A stretch of 64,000 nucleotides of DNA from Vibrio harveyi NBRC 15634 = ATCC 14126 = KCTC 12724 (GCF_001591145.1 NZ_BCUF01000014.1:1-64000), one strand, 5' to 3'; shown: positions 1 through 10,474, counted from the stretch's first letter. Numbers and translations are program-made. The notes: generated from the letters alone by a model not told the origin.

Positions 1-31
1 GGTTACTTGGGTATAGGTCGAAAGGAAAATA

Positions 32-58
32 AAATTGCCGCTCAAGAAGCGGCAATTT
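32..58 (-). terminator. Rho-independent terminator of the small gene at 74-322
   Basis: An 11-bp perfect stem (32-42 with 48-58, loop of 5) is followed, reading the minus strand, by TTTTATTTT. It lies just past the stop codon of the minus-strand gene at 74-322. Confidence 0.8.
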
Positions 59-73
59 GATGTAACAAGTAGG

Positions 74-322
74 TTAGGCGACCTCTTGATATCGAGTAAT
101 GAGCGTTTTCACGTCCTCTAGATAACCTTCGCGTAGTAGGTTGTCGACGGTCGCTTCAAGCTCGTCATGACTCATTGTGAAACATGTTGATTTGCCGGTC
201 ATTAAATTCAGGTACTGGTGATACTCTTCTTCGGTGTAATGTCCAACACGGTCAAGCAATAAGGTTTTGATGCCGTGGTGTATCAAGCCGTAATATGTGT
301 GTCTATGAAGCATCATGTTCAC
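74..322 (-). CDS. Small hypothetical protein, 82 aa
   Basis: I do not recognise this protein. It is a short, soluble, mildly acidic polypeptide with a His-rich N-terminus (MMLHRHTYYGLIHHG) and two predicted helices, and has no signal peptide or membrane segment. The ATG at 322 is preceded on the minus strand by AAGGAGTG, a good ribosome-binding site. A second in-frame ATG lies two codons further in. It sits 88 bp downstream of luxN and ends at its own terminator, so it could be read through from the luxMN operon or have its own promoter. The good ribosome-binding site and terminator suggest it is a real gene. Confidence 0.6.
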   Translation of the reverse strand: MNMMLHRHTYYGLIHHGIKTLLLDRVGHYTEEEYHQYLNLMTGKSTCFTMSHDELEATVDNLLREGYLEDVKTLITRYQEVA

Positions 323-410
323 TCCTTATCAAGCGACTCTTCCTTGTTGTTGAGGGCTTGAATCAATGGATAATCCGATTTGTACTTCAGTAATGCATAT
401 CAGGTGCCAA

Positions 411-2960
411 CTATTCGCTCTGTGTTTCAAAAGTGTGCGAAGCCGCATCCTTATCTAGCCACTCTTTGAGAACATGACGTAGAGCAGCCAAGGTGGTGGG
501 CTTCTCTAACCGTCCATCCATGAGCTTGCTAATCATCTCCAGTTCACGTTCTCCGGACTCTCCAGATAAAGCGATGATAGGGGTATAAGCGGACATTGCT
601 TTGATGTGCTTACTCGCTTCAAAGCCATTCATCACAGGCATCTGCACATCCATTAAAACCAAATCCACGGAGTGGTTTTTAAACATTTCAACGGCATTCT
701 CACCGTTGTTGGCTTGCAGGCTATTCACGCCGAGTTGGTTTAAATACATCTTCACCAATGCACGTTGCACCTCTTTGTCATCAACAATGAGTACTGTTGG
801 TGCATCTTTATCTATTGATACGTTGTCAACGACGTTTTGTTCAGTGCGTGGCTGGTTTTGTTTCCAGTCATTGAAATACGGAGTCCGCAGTGTTTCTGCT
901 TTCGGTGCGTTGGGCACTACAGGGAAATACAGATGGAACTCGGTAAACTCACCGCGCTTCGATACACATTCAATTCGTCCACCAAACGATCGCATAACGC
1001 GTTGACAATAGCCCAATCCTAAGCCACTGCCGCCACTCTTTTGATGTGAGAAAAAGTCATCAAAAATTTTATGAGAAATGGTTTCGTCGATGCCTGGACC
1101 TGTATCTCGAAAGATCAGTACGTTCTCGTAAGAACCGGTTTTGGTGCTGATCTCAATTTGACTGTCTGGATAAGAGTCAAAATAGTAAATTGCGTTGCGA
1201 ATGAGATTGAAAATGACAAAGTTGAATAAGGTTTCATTAAGTTTTGCCACAAAGTCAGCGTGTTGCGGTAAGCGGATTCGTTCAATAATCTTCTCATTTT
1301 CAAAACCGTAGCGACTTACGGCTTGGTCTACAGCCTTATGGATAGAGGTCATGGCAATCGGCTCGTGCTCAGGTGAGCTATCACTGACCTCGCGCAAAAT
1401 GATATCGATTAATTGGCGGCCGCGTTGGATCGCTGTTTGTCCATTCTCAATATCAACCAAGATCTGTTCGGTCGGTGCTTGAGATTCGATGTGCTGCTTT
1501 AAGGCTTCAAATTGCAACTGCACTTGGGCGAGTGGGTTGCGCATCTCGTGAGCAATCGAATTGGCAAGTGCTCGGCTTTGGCGAATACGGCGATCTGCTT
1601 CGATCGTGCTTTGTACTCGAGTAAGCAGCGTCTGCAAGGCGGAGATTTCCTCGTTAGAGAACATCTGATTGTTGATTTTATGCGGCGAGACCAATAGGTG
1701 TGTGACAGATTTACCCTGACCAAACAGCGGCATCACCAATGCTGTATTGTTCGAACTCATCTTATCGTAAAGCGCTTTCATTGAGCGCTTAGCTGGAACT
1801 TTGTATTCAAGTTCTTCAGAAAGCTCATCAAAGACAAGCACTGAATTGTTTGATGAAAGGTAATCTTCGTAGAATGTTTCATTGTAGTTACTGGTGACCA
1901 GGCGCAGCTTGTCATTAGGAATCTGCAGCAGTGTTCCTAAGCGGCGCATTGCATCATCAATTGAGAGTTTAAAGTCCTCTTCTAGCGCCAATATTTGTTG
2001 GACAGGTGTCTTTTTATCACCGTAAATCAGGAAAGAGGCGTAACGGCTTACGCGTTTGTATAGCAAGCCCCAAGTGATCCCGATTAAAGCGCAGATCGGC
2101 GTGGCAATTAACCATTGGTTATTGTCGGTCATCGGGATAAAGATAGCCCCCAATGGAAGCACGAAAATAGCACATACCAATAAGGCACTTAACGTCATGT
2201 ACGCTAGGTACTTCACGCTGTAGAAGCGCGAGGTCAGCAGTGCATACCCGACAAAGAGCATCTCACTGATCGACAGCGCGGGTGGCAACCATGTCAGAGA
2301 GAAATCACCCAAGAAGTAGGTCATACCAAGATGAATGGTCGCGGTAGAGAGCATGAATACTAAAATGCCCGCGATCATGTAGTTGGTTTTTGCTAGCGTA
2401 AGTTTGCTGCTGTTTGCTCGCATGGCGACGAGGTTGACCAAAGTGAGCACAACGAAACTGACCAAACCAATAAAGAAATAGGACGTGTGTGAGCCAAATT
2501 CGATAACAAACTGGCTAGGACCTTCAATATCGACGTGTTCGACTGTCAAATCTGGACGCAAATTGATAAACAGTGAATACACCGTCAAGGTGACAAAGAT
2601 ACCTTGCTGCCACAAATGCACTTTGCCTTTGCGTTGCTCTGCCGCAAGCTGGCAAGAAAAATAGTAAGCAAAGGCGAAAGCAAAAAAGGATGCTAAGTTA
2701 GCAAACTTCGCCATAAAGATACCCGCCGAAGCACCAAGCTCAGGCAAGAGATTGGTATGGAAGTAAGCGTTACTGCTGATCCACGCAATGATACACACTG
2801 AATACGCAATGTAGGGCGCATGGTGTGTACCAAAGATCACTTCGTTCTTTTGTTTGAGTCGATAGCAGTAATAGCTTAACCAGATCATCACCACCGCCAC
2901 TGTCGCAAGTAACGTGATGGCTTTGGTGTAAACGATTGCCTCTAAGCTGAGATCAAACAT
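411..2960 (-). CDS. luxN: LuxN hybrid sensor kinase/phosphatase, receptor of the LuxM autoinducer
   Basis: LuxN is the inner-membrane receptor for the acyl-homoserine lactone made by LuxM. Without ligand it feeds phosphate through LuxU to LuxO; with ligand it acts as a phosphatase. The protein is 849 aa, the V. harveyi LuxN length. The first ~310 residues hold about nine hydrophobic segments forming the ligand pocket. Next come a dimerisation/phosphoacceptor region with [10 protein letters not shown] (His about residue 471), an ATPase domain with NLIRNA, DTGPGI and GGSGLGLG boxes, and a C-terminal receiver with [10 protein letters not shown] (Asp about residue 771) and a late Lys in LEKPTT. 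There is no separate Hpt domain, as expected since LuxU does that job. Its ATG overlaps the luxM stop by 8 bp (ATGTTTGA), so the two are translationally coupled. The signal molecule is inferred from V. harveyi. Confidence 0.95.
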   Translation of the reverse strand: MFDLSLEAIVYTKAITLLATVAVVMIWLSYYCYRLKQKNEVIFGTHHAPYIAYSVCIIAWISSNAYFHTNLLPELGASAGIFMAKFANLASFFAFAFAYYFSCQLAAEQRKGKVHLWQQGIFVTLTVYSLFINLRPDLTVEHVDIEGPSQFVIEFGSHTSYFFIGLVSFVVLTLVNLVAMRANSSKLTLAKTNYMIAGILVFMLSTATIHLGMTYFLGDFSLTWLPPALSISEMLFVGYALLTSRFYSVKYLAYMTLSALLVCAIFVLPLGAIFIPMTDNNQWLIATPICALIGITWGLLYKRVSRYASFLIYGDKKTPVQQILALEEDFKLSIDDAMRRLGTLLQIPNDKLRLVTSNYNETFYEDYLSSNNSVLVFDELSEELEYKVPAKRSMKALYDKMSSNNTALVMPLFGQGKSVTHLLVSPHKINNQMFSNEEISALQTLLTRVQSTIEADRRIRQSRALANSIAHEMRNPLAQVQLQFEALKQHIESQAPTEQILVDIENGQTAIQRGRQLIDIILREVSDSSPEHEPIAMTSIHKAVDQAVSRYGFENEKIIERIRLPQHADFVAKLNETLFNFVIFNLIRNAIYYFDSYPDSQIEISTKTGSYENVLIFRDTGPGIDETISHKIFDDFFSHQKSGGSGLGLGYCQRVMRSFGGRIECVSKRGEFTEFHLYFPVVPNAPKAETLRTPYFNDWKQNQPRTEQNVVDNVSIDKDAPTVLIVDDKEVQRALVKMYLNQLGVNSLQANNGENAVEMFKNHSVDLVLMDVQMPVMNGFEASKHIKAMSAYTPIIALSGESGERELEMISKLMDGRLEKPTTLAALRHVLKEWLDKDAASHTFETQSE

Positions 2961-4152
2961 GTTCGTCCCTTTCGACCGATTTGCCTTTTCTTATCGCACT
3001 TACGGTGCGTTTGTAGTGGCGAAAATCGATGTTATTGAAGGCTTTGACCATCATTTCAAAATTCCAAAATCCACGGTAAGTCTGTTTACCGTCATTGTTT
3101 AGGTCGCAATATCCCGAATGGAAATACGCTTCTTTATCAATTGCTTTATAAAAGTTGAGCATGAAAGGTTGCTCAATGATTGTGAAGCCGACTTTGTAAC
3201 CTGCTTGGTGCAAAACACTCATTAATTCTTTTTGAGCAAGATAGAGATAGTAGAGCTTTTGTTGAGCATTTCCACTTACCGTCAGTCGCAATACTTCGCA
3301 TACCGATTTTTTATCAGACAATTGTAACTTGAATTCGTTATCAAATTCTTGGAGAGAGTAACACTTTGACAGTGTTGGCGATGTAAACAGCTGTAAGCGA
3401 GCTAGGGTCTCTTCTGCGTGCTCTGGTAAGCAATAATGCCACTTTGCATTGCTAAACTGCGGCGCATAACTTAGCCATGTATTGTGTATCTGCCAATCCT
3501 GAATCAAAGCTGAAGCAACGAGCGTTGGACACGATTCCTCATCAGGGTGCTTGAGTAAGATGAAGTGCTTACCGACTTGAGATAGAAAGAGTAAAGGCAA
3601 CATTTCGTACCACTTTTCACCTTGTATAAAAAGCTCAAGATTACTCAATGTAATTGCATCACTGATTGACATTGCATGCGGATGGCTGGGGATTTGTACC
3701 GCAAGTTGCGCATCTTCTATTCGCTCAATCAATGCGCCGTAGTACGCGCTGTCCTTAAATGGCAAGGAGGGCGAAGTAGGGGCAGACGTTGTGAATGGAA
3801 CTTTGGCTTTGATCGCGGCAATTTCGCACGCGCACCAAAACTCGAGCCAATGCATGTAACATTGACCGACGACCTTTTCTAGCAAAGCAATATCGGCTGA
3901 AAGTGTGCTTGGGTAACGTTGCACAAGATCTCGATAGTCCATCAATTCGAACAGCACAGAAAAGCTGTTGTCCTGATGTTCAGGGAAGATAGAGACTAAT
4001 TGGTTTCTGCGATAATCAGTAATAGTCTGAAATAGAGCAGCGCGCTCATGCGGTTGATATGCGTTGATGACGAGTTCAAGCAATGCTTGCTGTTTTGTTT
4101 CGATAGGCAGACAGCTCGTCGACAGTGAGCCTAAAGACGACGTAAATTTCAT
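2953..4152 (-). CDS. luxM: LuxM-type acyl-homoserine-lactone autoinducer synthase
   Basis: LuxM makes the acyl-homoserine-lactone autoinducer (HAI-1, 3-hydroxybutanoyl-homoserine lactone, in V. harveyi) from SAM and an acyl donor. It is unrelated in sequence to LuxI. The protein has 399 aa, the usual LuxM length. The conserved C-terminal half includes [24 protein letters not shown] and the ending [13 protein letters not shown]. No signal peptide or membrane segment is seen, so it should be cytoplasmic. It is first in a two-gene operon and its last 8 bp overlap luxN. The ATG at 4152 has only a weak ribosome-binding site (CTAGG), which lies inside a 15-bp palindrome. The acyl chain in this strain is not certain, because LuxM homologues differ in substrate. 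Confidence 0.93.
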   Translation of the reverse strand: MKFTSSLGSLSTSCLPIETKQQALLELVINAYQPHERAALFQTITDYRRNQLVSIFPEHQDNSFSVLFELMDYRDLVQRYPSTLSADIALLEKVVGQCYMHWLEFWCACEIAAIKAKVPFTTSAPTSPSLPFKDSAYYGALIERIEDAQLAVQIPSHPHAMSISDAITLSNLELFIQGEKWYEMLPLLFLSQVGKHFILLKHPDEESCPTLVASALIQDWQIHNTWLSYAPQFSNAKWHYCLPEHAEETLARLQLFTSPTLSKCYSLQEFDNEFKLQLSDKKSVCEVLRLTVSGNAQQKLYYLYLAQKELMSVLHQAGYKVGFTIIEQPFMLNFYKAIDKEAYFHSGYCDLNNDGKQTYRGFWNFEMMVKAFNNIDFRHYKRTVSAIRKGKSVERDEHV

Positions 4153-4157
4153 GGTTC

Positions 4158-4179
4158 AACCTAGCCTAGGTTTATTGAT
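4158..4179. promoter_or_regulatory. Palindrome over the luxM ribosome-binding site, with adjoining LuxR-type half-site
   Basis: AACCTAGCCTAGGTT (4158-4172) is a perfect 7-1-7 inverted repeat ending 6 bp before the luxM start. It contains the only plausible Shine-Dalgarno bases. It abuts TTATTGAT (4172-4179), which equals the first eight bases of the LuxR/OpaR/HapR consensus; the other half of that consensus is poor here. LuxR-type feedback on luxMN is known from V. harveyi, so a regulator site is plausible but not shown. Confidence 0.4.
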
Positions 4180-4268
4180 TTTTTATGTTTATGGCTCCCT
4201 TATATCACTTGAGAAAAAATATGCCATTGGTTTCTATTTAAATGGTTACTTACTGCAATGTTAAGTAT

Positions 4269-4295
4269 AAAAAAAGCCGCTCTTTTGAGCGGCTT
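4269..4295 (-). terminator. Terminator of the symporter gene
   Basis: The 9-bp stem AAGCCGCTC/GAGCGGCTT (4274-4282 with 4287-4295, TTTT loop) is followed on the minus strand by a run of seven T. It lies 20 bp past the symporter stop codon. Confidence 0.85.
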
Positions 4296-4314
4296 GTTTA
4301 AAATGCGTTCAGGC

Positions 4315-5574
4315 TTATGCTTCTTGCTTTTGAAGCTCAACTTGTGCCGCTTCTTCTTCAACTAAAGCATCTACGATAACTGCACATGCAGCGTCACCGG
4401 TGATGTTTAGTGCGGTACGAATCATATCGAAGATACGGTCTAGAGCGAACAATAGTGGCAGACCTTCAATTGGAATACCTGCAGCAAGCAGTACTGCAAC
4501 GACTAGGAATGACGGGCCAGGAACACCAGCTTGACCTACTGCACCTAACGTTGAAGTAACGATGATAGCGATATACGCGCCCATGCCTAAGTCGATGTTG
4601 AACAGTTGCGCGAAGAAAATTGCAACCAGACCATAGTAAATTGCGTTACCGGACATGTTGATGGTTGCGCCAAGAGGAAGAACAAAGGATGCTGTTGAGT
4701 TTTTAACGCCCAGCTCTTTCTCACACGTATCCATTGTAACTGGTAGTGTCGCCATCGATGAAGCTGTAGACAGGGCAACCGCTTGTGGCTTCTTCATTGC
4801 AGATACGAACTTTTTCGCCGATGTCTTAGTGAAGATGTGCACCATTGCTGGGTACACAACGAAACCGAAGACAAGGATTGCTGCAACGTAAACAACGAAA
4901 AGCTTGAACACTACCATTAGAGCGCCAAACCCGAACGTACCCACAGCTTCAGCCATAAGACCGAATACACCAATAGGGGCAATAATCATGACTTTGTTGA
5001 TCATCCAAACCATTGCGTCAACGATGCAGTTTACGCCATTGATGATTGGTTCACGGCGTGCTTTTTCTTGTTTTGAAATCGCAATACCGAAGAACATACA
5101 GAACACAAGGATCTGAAGGATGTTCGCTTCGTTTAGTGATTGGAAAACGTTCGTTGGAATCATACCAGTGATGGTAGCCCAGAAAGTAGGTAGTTCACCT
5201 TTTGAAGCGTACTCAGCAGAAAACATGCCTTCAACGCCAGAAACGTCGATACCCATGCCCGGTTGGAATACTTCACCCATAAACAGCGCTAGTGCAACAG
5301 CGAGCGCTGACGTTAGACCGAAGTAACCTAGGGTTACTAACCCCACTTTACCTGCAGATTGGCTGTTACCTAGACCAGCCGCACCTGAGATCAGCGCCAC
5401 TGCAACCAAAGGGATCACAAGCATTTTGATCAGGTTGATAAAGATAGCACCAAGCGGCGCGAATACAGTCGCACTTTGACCCATGAAGGCACCAACGGCA
5501 GTACCCACGATCATTGCAATGACGACTTGCACGCCAATGTTGTTTAGCAAACTCTTTTGTTTTAACACTTCCAT
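4315..5574 (-). CDS. Dicarboxylate/amino acid:cation symporter (DAACS family)
   Basis: This inner-membrane secondary transporter takes up an acidic or neutral amino acid, or a C4-dicarboxylate, together with Na+ or H+. From the ATG at 5574 it is about 419 aa, normal for the family. It has about eight transmembrane helices and two re-entrant loops. The first loop carries the serine-rich ALSTASSMATLP and the second carries TLGAVGQAGVPG. The helix-7 motif, NMDGT in glutamate carriers, reads NMSGN here, so substrate assignment by similarity is unsafe. An upstream in-frame TTG at 5619 would add 15 residues that do not resemble the family. The gene stands alone between luxM and trpA with its own terminator. 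Confidence 0.88.
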   Translation of the reverse strand: MEVLKQKSLLNNIGVQVVIAMIVGTAVGAFMGQSATVFAPLGAIFINLIKMLVIPLVAVALISGAAGLGNSQSAGKVGLVTLGYFGLTSALAVALALFMGEVFQPGMGIDVSGVEGMFSAEYASKGELPTFWATITGMIPTNVFQSLNEANILQILVFCMFFGIAISKQEKARREPIINGVNCIVDAMVWMINKVMIIAPIGVFGLMAEAVGTFGFGALMVVFKLFVVYVAAILVFGFVVYPAMVHIFTKTSAKKFVSAMKKPQAVALSTASSMATLPVTMDTCEKELGVKNSTASFVLPLGATINMSGNAIYYGLVAIFFAQLFNIDLGMGAYIAIIVTSTLGAVGQAGVPGPSFLVVAVLLAAGIPIEGLPLLFALDRIFDMIRTALNITGDAACAVIVDALVEEEAAQVELQKQEA

Positions 5575-5845
5575 AACCTCTGTGCTAATAATATGTAAAA
5601 TCCTAAAATTACCCACCAATCTAAAGTTGTTATTTGGATAATTATATCGCCTTGCTTTTTACACTTATCATTCACAATTAGCAATACAATTTCCGTACAA
5701 ACTGACCAACTAACTGGGAATTTATTGATGAATGATAGTTTTTTAATCAGAGGCAAACGATTGCTATCGATCGTAGTGATATTTTTACTGGGTGATGTTT
5801 ATAAAATAGATGGTAAGGAAGAGGAGAATTTAGAGAATGGATGTT
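5575..5845. other. Intergenic region between symporter and trp terminator
   Basis: This AT-rich stretch of about 270 bp must hold the minus-strand symporter promoter. A plus-strand frame of 39 codons (5728-5847) starts with ATG and has one hydrophobic stretch, but no convincing ribosome-binding site, so I do not call it a gene. TTATTGAT at 5722-5729 resembles half of a LuxR-type site, a weak match in AT-rich DNA. Confidence 0.4.
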
Positions 5846-5886
5846 AAAAAAAAGATCGATTCCGAATGGTTAATAAGGAATCGATC
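5846..5886 (-). terminator. Terminator of the trp operon
   Basis: A perfect 10-bp stem (5854-5863 with 5877-5886, 13-nt loop) is followed by eight T on the minus strand, 25 bp past the trpA stop. Confidence 0.92.
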
Positions 5887-5911
5887 TCATATTCCACAAA
5901 TCAGTAATACG

Positions 5912-6718
5912 TTATTTTTGTGTTGCAGCTTTCATTGCTGAAACAAACTCGCCAAGCTTGTTGAGCATGGTTTGCGGTTGCTCTACGTTTGCTTCAATGA
6001 TCTTCACAACAGCCGAACCAGAGATAGCACCTGCAGCACCTGATTCTAGTGCTTCTTTTACTTGAGCTGGCTCTGAGATACCAAAACCGAGTAACGCTGG
6101 TGGCGCATTGAATTGGTTCAGCTTATCTAGCATATGACCAACTGGCATGTTTGCTTTGGTTTCTGCACCAGTAACGCCGGCACGAGAGAGTAGATAAGTA
6201 TACCCACCGCCAAGCTCTGATACTTGCTTAAGCGTTTCGTCACTGGCTGTAGGTGGCGCGATAAAGATTGGGTGAATACCAAACTTCTCAGCGGCTGCGA
6301 CAAACTCTGCACTTTCGTTGGTTGGTACGTCTGCAATCAGAACAGAATCGATGCCCGCTTTTGCACAACGCTCATAGAAGTTCTCGATACCACGTGAGTA
6401 AACAAGGTTTGCGTACATCAGAAGACCAATTGGTAGCTCGGGGTATTTCGCTCGGATCTTACCAATTTGCTCGAAGCAGATATCAGGCGTAGCACCAGAT
6501 TCTAGAGCACGAATGTTCGCCCCTTGAATTGTCGGACCATCTGCCAGTGGATCAGAGAATGGGATACCCAGCTCTAAAGCATCTGCACCGGACTCCACGA
6601 GCGTTTCCATGATTTGGTAGGACTGTTCAGCGTTTGGATCGCAAACCGTTACGAACGGTACAAACGCGCCTTGGTTTTTCTCGTTTAGGCGCTCAAACAT
6701 CTTTGCATAACGGCTCAT
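5912..6718 (-). CDS. trpA: Tryptophan synthase alpha subunit
   Basis: TrpA cleaves indole-3-glycerol phosphate to glyceraldehyde 3-phosphate and indole, which is channelled to TrpB. The protein is 268 aa, as in E. coli. The catalytic pair is present: Glu49 in [11 protein letters not shown] and Asp60 in PLADGPT. The phosphate-binding loop LLGFGIS and the GAISGSAVV strand are near the C-terminus. It is the last gene of the operon. Its ATG overlaps the trpB stop by one base (TAATG), which couples translation of the two subunits. The operon terminator follows 25 bp after the stop. Confidence 0.98.
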   Translation of the reverse strand: MSRYAKMFERLNEKNQGAFVPFVTVCDPNAEQSYQIMETLVESGADALELGIPFSDPLADGPTIQGANIRALESGATPDICFEQIGKIRAKYPELPIGLLMYANLVYSRGIENFYERCAKAGIDSVLIADVPTNESAEFVAAAEKFGIHPIFIAPPTASDETLKQVSELGGGYTYLLSRAGVTGAETKANMPVGHMLDKLNQFNAPPALLGFGISEPAQVKEALESGAAGAISGSAVVKIIEANVEQPQTMLNKLGEFVSAMKAATQK

Positions 6719-7908
6719 TAGATCGCTCCTTTTTCTTCTAGGATGGCGTGCACAGTGAAGATATCTTTATCACCACGACCTGATAGGTTTACAACTAACA
6801 ATTGCTCTTTTTCTGGGTTCTCTCGAGCCATACGCAGGGCATGTGCCAGTGCATGAGAAGATTCGAGAGCAGGAATAATACCTTCATGACGCGCAATTTC
6901 TTGAAATGCTTCTAGTGCTTCATCATCGGTGACGTTGTCATATTCGGCACGACCAATAGCGTTAAGATGCGCATGCTGTGGACCTACAGATGGGAAGTCT
7001 AGACCCGCAGAAACAGAGTAAGACTCTTCTACCTGACCGTTTGGATCTTGCATCAAAGGTGCTTTCATACCAAAGAAGATGCCCGTTTTACCGTGCTTAA
7101 GTGGTGCACCATGTTGGTCTGTATCGATGCCTTTACCCGCAGGTTCTACACCAATTAGGCGAACGCTTTCTTCTTCGATAAAGTCAGCAAACATACCAAT
7201 CGCGTTTGAGCCGCCACCGACACACGCGATAACGGCGTCAGGAAGACGACCTTCACGTGCCAAAATCTGATTCTTCGTTTCTTCACCAATCATTCTCTGG
7301 AAATCACGAACGATCGTTGGGAATGGGTGAGGACCTGCTGCTGTACCTAGTAGGTAGTGCGCGTCTTCATAAGTTGCAGACCAGTCGCGTAGTGCTTCGT
7401 TACATGCGTCTTTAAGTGTTGCTGAACCTGAGTGAACCGGAATTACTTCAGCACCCATGAGTTTCATACGGAATACGTTCGGGCTTTGACGTTCAACGTC
7501 TTTTGCACCCATGTAAACACGACATTTCAGACCAAGTAGCGCACACGCTAGTGCAGTTGCTACGCCGTGTTGACCTGCGCCGGTTTCTGCGATGATTTCG
7601 TTTTTACCCATGCGTTTCGCAAGCAGCGCTTGACCTAACACTTGGTTAGTTTTGTGTGCGCCACCATGAAGTAGATCTTCACGCTTGAGGTACAGTTTGG
7701 TTTTCGTACCTTTAGTTAGGTTACGAGTTAGAGTCAGAGCTGTTGGACGCCCCGCATACTCTTGAAGAAGCGTCATGAATTCACTGCGGAATTCTGGATC
7801 TTCTTGTGCGTCGATAAACGCTTGCTCTAGTTGCTCTAAGGCTGGAACTAGAATTTGCGGAACGTACTGACCGCCGTATTCGCCAAAGTAGGCATTCAGT
7901 TTTGCCAT
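6718..7908 (-). CDS. trpB: Tryptophan synthase beta subunit
   Basis: TrpB condenses indole with serine, using pyridoxal phosphate, to make tryptophan. It forms the alpha2-beta2 complex with TrpA. At 396 aa it has the family length. The PLP lysine is Lys86 in [13 protein letters not shown], and the phosphate cup [13 protein letters not shown] is intact, as are GRPTALT and the C-terminal SGRGDKD. AGAAGGAATATCACG precedes the ATG and gives a good ribosome-binding site. A 64-bp gap separates it from trpC(F), and a one-base overlap couples it to trpA. Confidence 0.98.
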   Translation of the reverse strand: MAKLNAYFGEYGGQYVPQILVPALEQLEQAFIDAQEDPEFRSEFMTLLQEYAGRPTALTLTRNLTKGTKTKLYLKREDLLHGGAHKTNQVLGQALLAKRMGKNEIIAETGAGQHGVATALACALLGLKCRVYMGAKDVERQSPNVFRMKLMGAEVIPVHSGSATLKDACNEALRDWSATYEDAHYLLGTAAGPHPFPTIVRDFQRMIGEETKNQILAREGRLPDAVIACVGGGSNAIGMFADFIEEESVRLIGVEPAGKGIDTDQHGAPLKHGKTGIFFGMKAPLMQDPNGQVEESYSVSAGLDFPSVGPQHAHLNAIGRAEYDNVTDDEALEAFQEIARHEGIIPALESSHALAHALRMARENPEKEQLLVVNLSGRGDKDIFTVHAILEEKGAI

Positions 7909-7972
7909 CGTGATATTCCTTCTCGTATTTTTTTCGCTACGAATAGCTTTAAATTTTTAGCTACAAACAGCT

Positions 7973-9412
7973 TTAGTAGTTGCGAATTGCATTGAATGCC
8001 GCGAGCAACTTCTGTGAATCTTTCTTACCTGGTGCGCTTTCTACACCAGAATTTAAATCTAGTCCCAAGCAGCCCAAATTTGCTGCTTGTCTTGCATTCT
8101 CTGGCGACAACCCGCCAGCCAGCATAATTTGACTTGGGTCGCCGATCAGTGACCAATCAAACACGTGACCTGTTCCGCCTGTTTGAGTGCCAACTTGAGC
8201 ATCCAAAAGGTGGCGGTCTATGTTATCTACAAGCAGTTCTGGCTTGGCATCAGTAACGCCGTAAGCTTTCCAGATTTCAACACCTGATGGCAGCTCTGCT
8301 TTGAGTTGGTTGACGTAAGCTTGATCTTCTTGACCGTGCAGTTGGACTGCTTTTAACCCCAGAGAGGTCACCATTGAAGCAACAAAGTCGATGTCGTGGT
8401 TTTGGAACACACCTACATAATGAAGAGGTGCGCCACTCATCGTTAGACGAGCACTTTCCAGATCCACAGCACGCTTTGACTTTTCAACAAAAATTAGACC
8501 GCCAAACACTGAGCCAGCTTGGTATGCCTTTGCAGCATCATCAGGATGAGTTAAGCCACACACCTTGTTTTCACCCAACGTCACTTTACGAACCGCAAGC
8601 TCTAGGTTGTCTTCTGCCATCAGCGAGCTACCAATCAAGAACCCGTCTGCGTATTCCACTAAATCACGAACTTGTTGATGCGTATAAATGCCAGACTCTG
8701 AAATCACGGTTGCGTTTGGTGCTAATTCGCGAATTGTTGGTGCCAGTTCTTTAGTACGATTCAAATCAGTACTTAGGTCGCGCAAGTTACGATTATTGAT
8801 TCCGATGACACGCGCTCCTAACTTAACCGCGCGATGAAGCTCTTCTTCGTTGCTAACTTCAGTCAGAATACCCATGTTTAAACTGTGTGCCGCTTCTTCT
8901 AGCGCTTTGTACTCTTCGTCATTCAGGACTGAAAGCATCAGCAATACGGCATCGGCGCTGTAATGACGCGCTAGGTAAACTTGGTAGGTATCTACCATAA
9001 AGTCTTTGCACAGAACGGGTTGTTTGACTTGACCACGCACTTGAGGAAGAAAATCAAAGTTACCTTGGAAGTATTTTTCGTCTGTTAATACTGAAATGGC
9101 ATCAGCATGGTTGTTATAAACCGATGCAATGTAATCCAAGTCGAAGTGATCACGAATCAAACCTTTAGAAGGAGATGCCTTCTTACATTCGGTGATGAAT
9201 GCCGTCTTTTCGCCACTCAGAGCATCGTAGAAGCTGCGGTCCGATGGCAGCAAATCAGACTGAAATGTGCTTAGCGGTTGAGACACCTTACGGTCTGCTA
9301 CCCATTGATATTTGTCGCGGACAATTTTCGCCAGCACTTCTGCCATTTCTGCTTCTTTTTTAGAAACGTGTTCAGACAGGTTGTCAGCTTGCTGAGTGTT
9401 GAAGTCAGTCAT
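7973..9412 (-). CDS. trpCF: Bifunctional indole-3-glycerol-phosphate synthase / phosphoribosylanthranilate isomerase
   Basis: This fused enzyme runs two successive steps: PRA to CdRP (TrpF, C-terminal half) and CdRP to indole-3-glycerol phosphate (TrpC, N-terminal half). The TrpC half has ECKKASPSKGLIRD, PVLCKDF, LTEVSNEEE, GINNRNLRDL and VISESGI. The TrpF half has KVCGLTHPDDA, VGVFQN, VQLHGQED and AGGLSPENA. I chose the ATG at 9412 (479 aa), 13 bp past the trpD stop, with AAGGAATTGAAGAAG before it. The frame extends 10 codons further to 9442, but that would overlap trpD. The first ~22 residues before AEVLAKIVRDKYQW are extra relative to E. coli TrpC. Confidence 0.96.
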   Translation of the reverse strand: MTDFNTQQADNLSEHVSKKEAEMAEVLAKIVRDKYQWVADRKVSQPLSTFQSDLLPSDRSFYDALSGEKTAFITECKKASPSKGLIRDHFDLDYIASVYNNHADAISVLTDEKYFQGNFDFLPQVRGQVKQPVLCKDFMVDTYQVYLARHYSADAVLLMLSVLNDEEYKALEEAAHSLNMGILTEVSNEEELHRAVKLGARVIGINNRNLRDLSTDLNRTKELAPTIRELAPNATVISESGIYTHQQVRDLVEYADGFLIGSSLMAEDNLELAVRKVTLGENKVCGLTHPDDAAKAYQAGSVFGGLIFVEKSKRAVDLESARLTMSGAPLHYVGVFQNHDIDFVASMVTSLGLKAVQLHGQEDQAYVNQLKAELPSGVEIWKAYGVTDAKPELLVDNIDRHLLDAQVGTQTGGTGHVFDWSLIGDPSQIMLAGGLSPENARQAANLGCLGLDLNSGVESAPGKKDSQKLLAAFNAIRNY

Positions 9413-9425
9413 CTTCTTCAATTCC

Positions 9426-10436
9426 TTAAGCGTGTGCGGCAAGTTGTTGTACCAATTGGTACGCCTTGCCTGAATTCATTGCCTCAATCGCTTGTTGCGT
9501 GTTGGCTTTTAAATCTTCGTCACCGAATAGACGCATTAGCAGAGCAACGTTCACTGCCACTGCACCCAATTGTGCGTCTGTACCTTTACCCGTCAGGATA
9601 TTGGTAATGATCGCCTTATTTTCTTCAGGATCGCCACCTTTGATTGCTTCTAACGGGTGCGCTTCTAGACCGAAGTCTGCTGGTGTTAGCGTGTACTCAG
9701 TGATCTTGCCGTCTTTGATTTCTGCAACCGTTGTTTCGCCATGAATCGCGACTTCGTCCAAACCACTTCCGTGTACCACTGCGGCGCGCTTCATACCCAT
9801 TTGTAGCATGGTTTCCGCGATAGGACGAACCAGTTCTTCACTGTAAACACCCATCAATTCGATGTTTGGACGAGCTGGGTTAATCAGCGGACCAAGAATG
9901 TTAAAGATTGTGCGTGTTTTCATAGTTTGACGCACAGGCATCGCATGGCGCACACCACCGTGGTATTGAGGTGCAAATAGGAAAGCAACACCGATATCGT
10001 CGACCGCTTTGCGCGTATCTTCTGCGCTCATGGCTAGGTTGATACCAAATGAATCAAGAAGGTCAGAAGAACCCGATTTGCTTGAAACGCTGCGGTTGCC
10101 GTGCTTTGCCACTTTTAGACCACATGCTGCAGCAACAAATGCCGCGGTGGTTGAAATATTGATGGTGTTGTGACCGTCTCCACCAGTACCTACGATATCT
10201 GCGAAATCGTAATCTGGGCGAGGAAATGGGTTTGCGTTTGCCAGCAGTGCTTTTGCCGCACCCGCAATTTCATCCGGTGTTTCGCCTTTGATTTTTAGTG
10301 CAGTCAGTGCTGATGCCATCAAAATCGGATCGAGTTCACCACGGATGATGATGTCGAACAGTTGTTGGCTCTCTTCCTGAGTCAGTGACTCTTGCTCGTA
10401 CAACTTGGTAATAATAGGGTTGATGATTGCTTCCAT
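9426..10436 (-). CDS. trpD: Anthranilate phosphoribosyltransferase
   Basis: TrpD transfers phosphoribose from PRPP to anthranilate. It is separate from TrpG here, unlike the TrpGD fusion of E. coli. The start is the ATG at 10436 (336 aa), because AGGAGAGGAAAT precedes it directly. The frame runs open to 10520, but that part overlaps trpG. Diagnostic motifs are [17 protein letters not shown] (PRPP and Mg binding), [26 protein letters not shown] and VVHGSGLDE. The gene lies 38 bp after trpG and 13 bp before trpCF. Confidence 0.97.
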   Translation of the reverse strand: MEAIINPIITKLYEQESLTQEESQQLFDIIIRGELDPILMASALTALKIKGETPDEIAGAAKALLANANPFPRPDYDFADIVGTGGDGHNTINISTTAAFVAAACGLKVAKHGNRSVSSKSGSSDLLDSFGINLAMSAEDTRKAVDDIGVAFLFAPQYHGGVRHAMPVRQTMKTRTIFNILGPLINPARPNIELMGVYSEELVRPIAETMLQMGMKRAAVVHGSGLDEVAIHGETTVAEIKDGKITEYTLTPADFGLEAHPLEAIKGGDPEENKAIITNILTGKGTDAQLGAVAVNVALLMRLFGDEDLKANTQQAIEAMNSGKAYQLVQQLAAHA

Positions 10437-10474
10437 ATTTCCTCTCCTAAATTTCTTATGTGCCAAGCGCTTTT

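Noticed and set aside
5722..5729. LuxR-type half-site upstream of the symporter
   Set aside because: Only one arm matches, in AT-rich DNA, with no palindrome.
5728..5847. 39-codon plus-strand frame with one hydrophobic stretch
   Set aside because: Weak ribosome-binding context, no terminator of its own, runs into the trp terminator.
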